Origin: Actinomyces sp. zg-332
GTDB taxonomy: Bacteria; Actinomycetota; Actinomycetes; Actinomycetales; Actinomycetaceae
NCBI RefSeq assembly: GCF_011751945.2
Contig: NZ_CP064951.1
Location: forward strand, 744,001 to 808,000
Direction of reading: 5' to 3'
DNA length: 64,000 nucleotides
Part shown: piece by piece, positions 48,338-56,255 of the stretch
Layout of the letters: each line of letters starts with the position of its first letter
Position numbering within the stretch: the first letter of the stretch is position 1
Notes under the pieces: generated by a model
Databases searched by the model: none
What the model saw: only the letters and a program-made list of their open reading frames with translations
Told to the model about the DNA's origin: nothing
Made by a program: the position numbers and the translations under genes

Positions 48338-48386
48338 GACCGGCCCTGGGCTTTAGTTCTTAAAAAGTACTGAAGCGGTACCGGTC
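48338..48386 (-). ncRNA. GC-rich structured RNA upstream of Abi gene (abiF-motif-like)
   Basis: In an AT-rich region this 49-base stretch forms a long imperfect stem: GACCGG pairs with CCGGTC at the ends. An inner nested stem pairs GCTT with AAGC, AGT with ACT, and CTT with AAG, separated by single-base bulges. It starts 33 bases before the Abi reading frame, on the same strand. A conserved RNA motif is known upstream of abiF genes; the position and shape fit it, but I cannot compare it with the consensus here. As it is nearly self-complementary, a terminator-like or attenuator role is an alternative. Confidence 0.5.
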
Positions 48387-48801
48387 ATGTTGCTATCACT
48401 CTAATTTATTTTAATGCATTCTGTCAATACATAGGTATATGTTTTGCATAAATGTAATCTTCCTACCTAGTGAAAAATAGCTATATAGGAAATAACATAA
48501 CTATAACTTAATACAAATAAGTACTTTTACTTTCCAAGAAATATAATCAGAAATGTCTTTCATTTTTTATTTTTTATTTAAAAATATCTCTAGTTATTTA
48601 TATCAGAGTTTTTAGACTTTTACTTTTATAATAGGAGAAGGTAAGAACTTTTATGAAGAAATAAGATGCTTTAACTACTAATCTACGAATACATTAATTA
48701 TTCACTTTCAGAATAAAAATAAGATTTTCCACTAAAAGATGGCAATAAATTAGAATAAGGCATTGTGAGGGAAATTTTTAATCATCAAAAAATAAGTTAA
48801 A
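48387..48801. other. Spacer without recognisable genes
   Basis: About 415 bases with no gene or strong hairpin beyond the structured element at its left border. Confidence 0.45.
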
Positions 48802-49137
48802 ATGGTAGACGTTATGAAACCAAAGCTATTCATGTCAATGATTTTTCATATAGAAGCAAAATCAGAAAAATCAAAACAAAATATGAAAAATAAAATTCGT
48901 AAGCAACTAGAAAATAAATTAGGTTTGGAAAATATTTCTTTAAAGTATGACGCTTATACGAACTCTTTCGCTTACGTAGAAAAAGATGTTCAAGAAAAAT
49001 TTGAAGACAAAGTAATCTTTTTACTATCAGCTTTGCAAAACTTTGGATACTTTTTTATTGTTTCAGGAAATTTAGAAAGTAAAAGTTTTGATATCTGTAC
49101 CTCAAACACAAATACGGTCGGTATTCATTTTATATAA
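48802..49137 (+). CDS. Hypothetical protein (111 aa)
   Basis: A lysine-rich small protein (MKPKLFMSMIFHIEAKSEKS, QNFGYFFIVSGNLESK) with no membrane segment and no family I recognise. ATG codons at 48802 and 48814 are both possible; neither has a strong ribosome-binding site. The alternating composition looks genuinely coding. Confidence 0.55.
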   Translation: MVDVMKPKLFMSMIFHIEAKSEKSKQNMKNKIRKQLENKLGLENISLKYDAYTNSFAYVEKDVQEKFEDKVIFLLSALQNFGYFFIVSGNLESKSFDICTSNTNTVGIHFI

Positions 49138-49327
49138 GGGTACTTAAATTATCATGACTTAGAAGAAAATAATTAATATGACTACATCACTATATAACTT
49201 AGGGAATTATTAGAGAGCACTATTAAAAAGAGAAAATGGCTATCCTAATTTTGTGGTTTTTGCAGCAAAAATCACTGCTATAGATACACAAATACTTATA
49301 AAATAAGTATTTGTCACTTCAAAAGTA

Positions 49328-49789
49328 TTACTTATATAAAACAGAGGGTTCTCTCTCAAGCATAACAAGATATTCTATAGTTCCTTCTTCAAATTTTTTA
49401 TTTTCTGTAACTTGAAAACCGTGTCTATCATAAAAACGAATTGCTTCAACATTCTTTTCAATAGCCCAAAGATGTGTTACAGGATAGTTTTCTTTCGCAT
49501 ATTCTATTAATGCTGCTCCTATTCCTTGGCTTTGGAAGAAATAATCTACATAAAGTTCAACAATTTCACTACCTTCAATATGTATAAGTCCTTTTACTAC
49601 ACCATCATCATAAACTAGTATATTTTCCAATATATCTGAACTCTTGTATTTTTCAGCAACACTAAGCACTTGTAATTCACCAAATGAGTAATTATCGTTT
49701 TGAAATATTGGTCTAAAATTCATACGTTTTACAAATACAAGAATTTCAGCAATCCTTGAAACATCATTTATAGTTGCTTTTCTAATCAT
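49328..49789 (-). CDS. GNAT family N-acetyltransferase
   Basis: A 153-residue GNAT enzyme. The start at 49789 has GGAAGAG 4 bases upstream; the frame opens at 49834. ELYVDYFFQSQGIGAALIEY holds the acetyl-CoA loop QSQGIG, followed by NVEAIRFYDRHGFQ. The substrate is unknown. Confidence 0.88.
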   Translation of the reverse strand: MIRKATINDVSRIAEILVFVKRMNFRPIFQNDNYSFGELQVLSVAEKYKSSDILENILVYDDGVVKGLIHIEGSEIVELYVDYFFQSQGIGAALIEYAKENYPVTHLWAIEKNVEAIRFYDRHGFQVTENKKFEEGTIEYLVMLEREPSVLYK

Positions 49790-50068
49790 TAGCTCTTCCA
49801 ACAAAAATGGAGTTATTTGTTTTGATAATAACAACTATAACAAGAAGTAAATAGTTTTAATATTTTTCCATTTACAATAGAATTCTCTTGTAAAAATAGC
49901 GGAATTCTATGAAAAGTTTTTACAGTAACCTTATTATAAAATCAGAGGTTTATATGCTGAGCATACATTTTTATATACATTACTTTTGTAAATAAAGTAT
50001 ATTATTACACAATATTTATTATAGAAATATTTTTTGAAGTAAAGCATTTCAATGCTTACGAGAAAGCC
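49790..50068. other. Spacer without recognisable genes
   Basis: AT-rich spacer between the acetyltransferase and the following ABC operon; no features beyond the hairpin at its right edge. Confidence 0.4.
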
Positions 50069-50105
50069 GTCTTGGTAAAAACCACGAGTTTAGTTTTACC
50101 AAGAC
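50069..50105 (-). terminator. Hairpin downstream of the MacB-like ABC operon
   Basis: GTCTTGGTAAAA (50069-50080) pairs perfectly with TTTTACCAAGAC (50094-50105), 12 bp. It lies 17 bases past the ATPase stop on the minus strand. The T-run after the stem is weak (GGCTTTCT), so it may also be a 3'-end stabiliser. Confidence 0.6.
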
Positions 50106-50121
50106 TCAACTTTCATTTTCC

Positions 50122-50760
50122 CTACTTAACTTTCATAAGCCTTCTGCCTTTTAGCTTAAAAACTATGTCGGCCTGACTTGAAAGCTGTTTACTATGAGTA
50201 ACTACAATTACACATTTGTTTTGGTCATGCGCTGTAGACTTTAACAAACTTATAATTTCATCCGATGTATCTTCATCTAAGTTTCCAGTAGGTTCATCAG
50301 CCAAAACTAATGGCGCGCCAGATACTAAGGCTCTAGCAATTGCTACACGTTGCTGTTGACCTCCTGAAAGATGTAAAACATTTCTGCCAATCTGCTCATC
50401 TTGTAACCCTAGGCTCAAAAGTATATCTTTCTTAGCACTTCGTTTTACTAATTTTATGTTTTCTAGCGGAGTCAAGTAATCTAATAGGTTATAATTTTGG
50501 AACACTATTGAGATATCATTCTTTCTGTAAAATGTATATCCTATATCTTTTACATTTTTATCTTCGAATATTACATTTCCAGCTGTGGGTTCATCAAGCC
50601 CAGCAAGTATTGACAATAAAGTAGTTTTACCTGAACCTGATTCCCCAACTATTGCATAAAACTTTCCTCTTTGAAATTCACAACTCACATCGCTTAAAAT
50701 TTTATTCTTTTTGCTATTTTTATATACATAGCTTACATTTTCTAGTCGAATAATACTCAT
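50122..50760 (-). CDS. MacB/LolD-type ABC ATPase
   Basis: A 212-residue ATPase with GESGSGKTT, the Q-loop VFQNYNLLDYLTPLEN, signature LSGGQQQRVAIARA, Walker B LVLADEPTGNLD and H-loop VVTHSKQ. It is typical of FtsX-like mechanotransmission transporters. It follows its permease by 14 bases. Confidence 0.92.
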   Translation of the reverse strand: MSIIRLENVSYVYKNSKKNKILSDVSCEFQRGKFYAIVGESGSGKTTLLSILAGLDEPTAGNVIFEDKNVKDIGYTFYRKNDISIVFQNYNLLDYLTPLENIKLVKRSAKKDILLSLGLQDEQIGRNVLHLSGGQQQRVAIARALVSGAPLVLADEPTGNLDEDTSDEIISLLKSTAHDQNKCVIVVTHSKQLSSQADIVFKLKGRRLMKVK

Positions 50761-50774
50761 ATTTACGTCCTATT

Positions 50775-52163
50775 TTAGCTCATCTTAGATAGTATTTCTT
50801 TTGGCTTCAATTTAATTATGTGCATTGAAGAAATGCCTACTGATACTATGATGATTGCAATACCTATAATCCATACCCAAATAAACTCGTTAATTCCAAT
50901 TGTAACGTTTAGACCATCAAGTGTTTTAGCGATCAAACTTGATTCAGCATCTGCTCCTAATGAAAGTCCTCCAAGATTTTCTCCAAGAGCTAATCTGCCA
51001 GCATCATTTGCCTGCTTTACTAAACTGTCACCCAACTTTTGCGCAATTAGAATTCCTGATCCTATTGAGGCTATAAAGCTAAATACAGCTATCATGAGTA
51101 GTTCAACTATGTATTGCAATACAATATTTCTTTTCGATATTCCTAGCGATAGCAAAACTCCTGTTTCGTGGATACGACCATTAATCCAAAAAGCTAATAC
51201 AAGTGATAGGATTATTGAACTGATAATTATAGATCCAATAATTAACTGATTTATTAGCTTATCCATAGCGTCCAACGAAGTCGTTAAGGATAAGAAGTTT
51301 TTATCTGAACTTGTTACTGTATATTTTGACCAATCAATATTTAATTTTTTGACTTTATTTATTATTTCATTTAACTTTGCTGGATCTGAAACGTAAAATT
51401 TAGCATCCTGATATTGAAGGTTTTCTTTAGAGTCCCCACAAAGTTGAGTAGCTGTTTTTATATCTGCCATCAAAATATTTTCTATTAACTCTATTTCGTG
51501 AGTGGCTCTATTTTGATTACTACCAGAAAATAGTCCTACTATCTCAAGATCTACTTTAGTATTCAAATTTTTATTTAAGTTCACAGATCTATTTTTACTA
51601 GGCGTTACACTAATCTTATCGCCGATTTTTAGATTATTTAATTTAGCAAACTCTTCATGGACCAAAACTTTATTAACATCAGTTTTTTTAATATGCCTAC
51701 CTGATGTGAGTTTTAAAGCACCGCCTACAAACTTATTATCTAATCTAGTGTCTTCGTTACCTTGAAGATCTCCCATTGTCTTTAAGATTTCCTCCTGTTC
51801 AGGAGTATAGGTGGATCTTTCCATTTTTAGTGGTACTTTTTTCAAGTTCATGAGATCAACTTCTGTAATAGTTCTCAAATCATTAGAAGAAATCCCACCA
51901 ACTGACTTTACTTTTTCAACTATAGAACCTGGCACATTACCAAGCCCTCTACGACCTACTCCAAAATTATTTTGTAAATTGATACCTATTTCAAAACTTG
52001 CTCTAATTGAAGTATTTATATTTTTTCTAGTTTCTTTTGTAGCAGCTTTGATTGCAAAACCTGCTATCATGGAAGTGGCTATTCCAAATAAAATAAAAAA
52101 CATTATTATGGATTTGACCCTCTTCCTTGTTACATATAGTAAAGATCTTTTTAAGACTGACAT
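50775..52163 (-). CDS. FtsX-like (MacB-type) ABC permease
   Basis: A 462-residue permease. One membrane helix at residues 17-37 and three after residue 300 flank a large extracytoplasmic domain. The C-terminal FtsX part (INGRIHETGVLLSLGISKRN) is characteristic. With the ATPase it forms a type VII (MacB-like) system that uses ATP to move or shed envelope substrates, often antimicrobial peptides. The two-component genes upstream are probably its regulators. Confidence 0.9.
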   Translation of the reverse strand: MSVLKRSLLYVTRKRVKSIIMFFILFGIATSMIAGFAIKAATKETRKNINTSIRASFEIGINLQNNFGVGRRGLGNVPGSIVEKVKSVGGISSNDLRTITEVDLMNLKKVPLKMERSTYTPEQEEILKTMGDLQGNEDTRLDNKFVGGALKLTSGRHIKKTDVNKVLVHEEFAKLNNLKIGDKISVTPSKNRSVNLNKNLNTKVDLEIVGLFSGSNQNRATHEIELIENILMADIKTATQLCGDSKENLQYQDAKFYVSDPAKLNEIINKVKKLNIDWSKYTVTSSDKNFLSLTTSLDAMDKLINQLIIGSIIISSIILSLVLAFWINGRIHETGVLLSLGISKRNIVLQYIVELLMIAVFSFIASIGSGILIAQKLGDSLVKQANDAGRLALGENLGGLSLGADAESSLIAKTLDGLNVTIGINEFIWVWIIGIAIIIVSVGISSMHIIKLKPKEILSKMS

Positions 52164-52309
52164 TTTATTATTACCTCCTCATCCGTATATAGTAAGTGCC
52201 CAATATGAAACCTATATGAAATTTATAAAAATAATTCAATTAGTTTTCGTATAAACGCATCAATGTATTTTCTAGTTATTCATAATTTATCTTTATGCAA
52301 TGTGTAAAA

Positions 52310-52345
52310 CCCTCAAAATAAAACTATACAAATTTATTTTGAGGG
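52310..52345 (-). terminator. Terminator after the sensor kinase gene
   Basis: CCCTCAAAATAAA (52310-52322) pairs perfectly with TTTATTTTGAGGG (52333-52345), a 13-bp stem with a 10-base loop. It lies in the 322-base spacer between the kinase stop and the permease start, separating the two transcription units; nothing else is evident there. Confidence 0.7.
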
Positions 52346-52485
52346 CTCACTTTGAGTTATTCTGCTGACTTTTCTAGTCCTACTGTTACTTACGTAATTA
52401 AAGTTTTCAAAATATATCTAAGTATTTTCTTCTTCACATAAATCTATTTTGTCAGCAATTTTCAAAATTAGTATATTTACTTTTA

Positions 52486-53883
52486 TTAGCTTGTGAAATT
52501 AATAATAAATTTCATACCTAAATCACTTGGAATAAAATAAAAATCAAGATTGGCATCAGTTAAAATATTTCTGACAATGTACAGTCCTAGACCAGTTCCA
52601 CCATCTTTTTTATCTCTACTAAAATCTGGTCTATAAAAAGCTTCAAATACATATTTTAGGTCATATTCAGAAAGTGGTTTGCATTCGTTCTCTACTACTA
52701 ATACTCCATCTGATATTTGTATATTTATACGGTTACTCTGGTCAGTATAGTTAATAGCGTTTGAGATAATATTAGAAATTACTTTTTTCATAGATTCTTT
52801 GTTTATAAAACAATGACATGACTCTTGAAGTTGCAAGTTTATTTTCAGATCTTTTGCCTTTGCTAAAACCTTATATGATTCTATTATCTCAATTATAATT
52901 ATCCTTATATCTAAGTCTTCTTTATGTTCTTTATTAACCACCTGTAATTTGCTTACATCTAATATACTTTGGACCATATCCGTCGATTCTATTACTATTT
53001 CCTGCGCCTTGGTTAAATAAAAATCTCGATCTTTATATTTACCAATCTTATAACGCATATTTTCTAATAAAATCCCTAGTGATGTTAAAGGTGTTTTAAG
53101 TTCATGCGAAGCTACTCGTAAAAATTCTACCTTGTCTTTTTCTACCTGACTAATATCATCAATTTTTTGTTCTAACGACTCAATTGTATTCCATACCGTA
53201 TCATATAAAGAGTTAATATTTTCAGCTATCATTCCGATTTCATCTTCACTTTCTACTTTGCAATAGCTACCCTTTTTTAGCCTCTCCATATCTTTGGTAG
53301 ATTTTAATATACTTTTTATAGGTTTAGTGATTTTTTTACTATAAATATACGCCGCAAAGAGAGAAATAATAAAGCTAATACCTATAGAATAAGGAATAAC
53401 CTTAATCGTGACTTGTTTAGCTTCATCTATCGGTCCAGTACTTAAAATTAAGTAGAGATCACAGAGTTGGTTATCTTTATTCTTAAAAGTCTTTTTATTA
53501 ATGGTAACCGAGTGGTTACCAAGTGATTCTAATTGTATATCAGAAGTATCTCTGCTTAGTATATCTTTTGCTCTAGTAGGATCAAGATGGATATTAACAG
53601 GTGTAAAACCATGATACTGATATGTATTATTTTCAATATTAAGAGTTATATTTACGTTATATATAGTAGCGTATTTCTCTGTTACTTCTAACGCTTCTAG
53701 TTCACTAGTTTTCTTTAAAATTTCAACTAGCTCCGTAGACCTATTTTTGACCTCTTCTTGCTTTTTATTAAAATAAAAACTAGGTAGAAGAAAATATATA
53801 AGACTATGAATCGTTATAGTAATAATAGTCATAATCACCATAGTGTATATGAAAGTCTTAGGAAATAGTTTTAATCTTTTCAT
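52486..53883 (-). CDS. Sensor histidine kinase (HAMP, HisKA)
   Basis: A 465-residue membrane kinase. Two membrane helices (about 10-32 and 165-187) enclose an extracytoplasmic sensor of about 130 residues. A HAMP linker follows, then a HisKA box with VASHELKTPLTSL, and an ATPase domain with ISNAINYTDQS and GGTGLGLYIV. Its ATG overlaps the response regulator stop (ATGA), so the pair is co-translated. It probably controls the MacB-like transporter downstream. Confidence 0.93.
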   Translation of the reverse strand: MKRLKLFPKTFIYTMVIMTIITITIHSLIYFLLPSFYFNKKQEEVKNRSTELVEILKKTSELEALEVTEKYATIYNVNITLNIENNTYQYHGFTPVNIHLDPTRAKDILSRDTSDIQLESLGNHSVTINKKTFKNKDNQLCDLYLILSTGPIDEAKQVTIKVIPYSIGISFIISLFAAYIYSKKITKPIKSILKSTKDMERLKKGSYCKVESEDEIGMIAENINSLYDTVWNTIESLEQKIDDISQVEKDKVEFLRVASHELKTPLTSLGILLENMRYKIGKYKDRDFYLTKAQEIVIESTDMVQSILDVSKLQVVNKEHKEDLDIRIIIIEIIESYKVLAKAKDLKINLQLQESCHCFINKESMKKVISNIISNAINYTDQSNRINIQISDGVLVVENECKPLSEYDLKYVFEAFYRPDFSRDKKDGGTGLGLYIVRNILTDANLDFYFIPSDLGMKFIINFTS

Positions 53884-54545
53884 ACTTCACTCTCATATTT
53901 GTAGCCCACGCTTTTTACCGTCTTTATACAGTCTAGGTGAAGCTTTTTTCGTAAATTTTTTATGTATACATCTATCACCCTATCAAAAGGGATTTCATCA
54001 ATCCATAACTTATCAAGTATCTGTTCACGTGAAAAAACTTGTCCCGGATGCTCAATTAGAAGATTTAATATTTTTATTTCCCTAGGTTTAATGTCTACAT
54101 CCTGTCCCTTATATGTGGCACTAAATCCAGATAAATTTACTCTTGCTTCTCCATATACCCATTCTTCTTTATTATGTTGGATATGGCTTCTTCTAATCAA
54201 AGCTTCAATACGTTTTTCTAAAATTGCAAGTGAAAATGGTTTACTCATATAGTCATCTGCCTGTTCATCAAAACTCATAATCTGTGTACTATCATCAGCC
54301 ATGGCTGTTAACATCAAGACGAATGTTTGGTTACACGATCTAATTTTTTTCAAAACTTCAAAACCATCTGCCTTGGGAAGCATGATATCTAAAATAACTA
54401 AATCAAAGACTTGATTTTGAAATATACTAATAGCTTTTTCTCCATCTTCAGCAGATACCACTTCGTAGTTTTTTACAGTAAGAAATTCGGCAACACCTTC
54501 ACGCGTAACTTCATCATCTTCAACTAGTAGTATTCTCCCCTTCAT
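53880..54545 (-). CDS. OmpR/PhoB-type response regulator
   Basis: A 221-residue regulator. The receiver has the phospho-acceptor in LVILDIMLPKADGF, and the C-terminal winged helix has DIKPREIKILNLLIEHPGQV and DVYIKNLRKKL. It is the first gene of the pair. AGGAG precedes the start. Confidence 0.94.
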   Translation of the reverse strand: MKGRILLVEDDEVTREGVAEFLTVKNYEVVSAEDGEKAISIFQNQVFDLVILDIMLPKADGFEVLKKIRSCNQTFVLMLTAMADDSTQIMSFDEQADDYMSKPFSLAILEKRIEALIRRSHIQHNKEEWVYGEARVNLSGFSATYKGQDVDIKPREIKILNLLIEHPGQVFSREQILDKLWIDEIPFDRVIDVYIKNLRKKLHLDCIKTVKSVGYKYESEV

Positions 54546-55360
54546 TAACAGGCTCCTTTTTCTATAAAAGATATATAATTTTTCTTCTTAATCCAAAATT
54601 TCTATATTTTCTGTTGCAGTATATTTTATGCTCAGGAGAAATTTTACTAATTACATCGTAGCTTTCTTTCAGTAGATGCAATATATATACACGCCTGTCT
54701 TTTTTATCAGATAATCTTTCCACATAGTTAACTTTTACAGATTATCCACCATAGTCAGATATGTTTCCTCGTAACTAGTAAAATTCTTTCTTTTTCTTTC
54801 CACATTCATATCTTCCTTGGAGAAAATAGCTTATAAAAGCATAGGTTGACTAAGGTTAGTTATATTTTGGCACTATTTTAGATATTGTTTTATCTGAAGC
54901 ATTTATATGTGTGAAGTCTTGTCAAAATATTTATTTCTTTTCTTCCTAAGAATAATTCATATCACCAAATAGTTTCATATCTAATCAACTAATATCGTGG
55001 ATACTAGCTATATATTTTACAAATAGTCATTTAGTACTTATAAATATTTACTTCTTAAAAATTTACATAACTTGTTCAAGTAAAACATTCCTTTTCAACA
55101 GTAAGTAAGTTTAGTGCAGAAGCTATTATTCTCAGATTTATATATAAATACTGAACTATCTTTAATTATTTATATGTCTCTTAGAAAGTTTATATGTTTT
55201 TGCTTTAATATGTTGTTTTAAAATTTCAACACAACATAAAATATTGATTTAGTTTTACATCTTCTTTTCCTAAAGAAAAATAGCCGAATTATATTCTAGT
55301 CATCTTAAAGTCTGTATTCTATAGCTCAGCACAACTTAGATTTTTCCTACCAAACCTGAT
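54546..55360. other. Long gene-free spacer next to the integrated element
   Basis: More than 800 bases with no credible reading frame, RNA gene or hairpin. It is the chromosomal side of the left element boundary and may be a remnant of older insertions. Confidence 0.45.
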
Positions 55361-55481
55361 TTCACGGTTTGCAACTAATTCTTATTTTCCTCAGTCAATA
55401 GAGTTATCATGGCTCAACTTAGAGCTAGATTTCTCCTTACTTCTCTAAAACTTTTTATAGGGAATATCCTAATTATCTTTT
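55361..55481 (+). repeat. Left copy of 121-bp direct repeat bounding the integrated element
   Basis: Aligns without gaps to 62357-62477 (offset 6996) with 4 differences by eye. The end nearest the element continues into a displaced fragment of an rlmD-like 3' end: 55469-55508 read on the minus strand gives THVETVCLLSKDN and a stop, the counterpart of THVECVVLLVKDN in the intact gene. Confidence 0.88.
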
Positions 55482-55499
55482 GACAGCAAACACACCGTC

Positions 55500-56040
55500 T
55501 CAACGTGGGTTGTCTGTTGAATAGGAACATAATTTATTAACCTCGTTGCTTGACTGAGGATACAACTTATTATTGTCATTTTCCTCGACAACCTTTGCAT
55601 CTCTTGCTTATAAATAATTGGCTATCCTGTGAATCTTGCTTTCCTGTCTTATATGTAATAGTAATCATCGCAGGGTCAATTTCTCCATCATCATTAACTC
55701 TTCCGATTATTATTTTATCCACTATACTTTCAAATATGGCTCTATTAAATTCTTCTAGATATTCTTCTGTATTCCTATTTCATTATATTTTTCTTGGTAA
55801 ATATCAAAACTGATTGACTCACTCAATCTTAACTCTACTAAATCTTTTTCTTTCTTATTTATTCTATCAAGTTGGTTGCTTATTTTTTCAAATATTTTGA
55901 TAAGCTATCATCCTTTGATTCTTCTTCTACCGTCTTTAAAAATTCATTTGTAATTTCAACATTGTTATGACAGACTTGGCGATAGCTTTCCATAAATGCT
56001 TTTTCTATAGCTTCTTCTGAAATAATAGGTTCGTTCTATT
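55500..56040 (-). pseudogene. Large serine recombinase, C-terminal remnant
   Basis: Read on the minus strand through several frameshifts and stops, the pieces are PIISEEAIEKAFMESYRQ, KKEKDLVELRLSESISFDIY, EEYLEEFNRAIFESIVDKII with IGRVNDDGEIDP, and a final EVNKLCSYSTDNPR. These match the zinc-ribbon/coiled-coil end and the typical last residues of large serine recombinases carried by Gram-positive integrative elements. The catalytic N-terminus is gone. The stop codon lies inside the attachment core beside the left direct repeat, as expected for the integrase of this element. Confidence 0.82.
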
Positions 56041-56186
56041 TTACTTACCTTATATAAAAGATATTTATCATCTATTTTTATTTTATATAAATACGCAATA
56101 CTAAACCTAATATCTTCGCTCCAATGTATCAACGATTTTACAAATAACCCTATTCTCTTATAATTAGCTGCAAATATACCAATCAA
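56041..56186 (-). pseudogene. Unidentified N-terminal gene fragment
   Basis: About 48 codons (MIGIFAANYKRIGLFVKSLI, then SIAYLYKIKIDDKYLL) joined to the recombinase remnant. The style recalls the start of NUDIX-like proteins found in defence loci, but this is only an impression. It is too short to name. Confidence 0.3.
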
Positions 56187-56255
56187 AAAACAATGCCATT
56201 ACTAATCAAATTAGTTCCTATATTTTCTAACACTTATATACCTACATTTTCATCA

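Noticed and set aside
55550-55813. 87-residue open frame on the plus strand
   Set aside because: It is antisense to the serine recombinase remnant, whose minus-strand translation is clearly the meaningful one.
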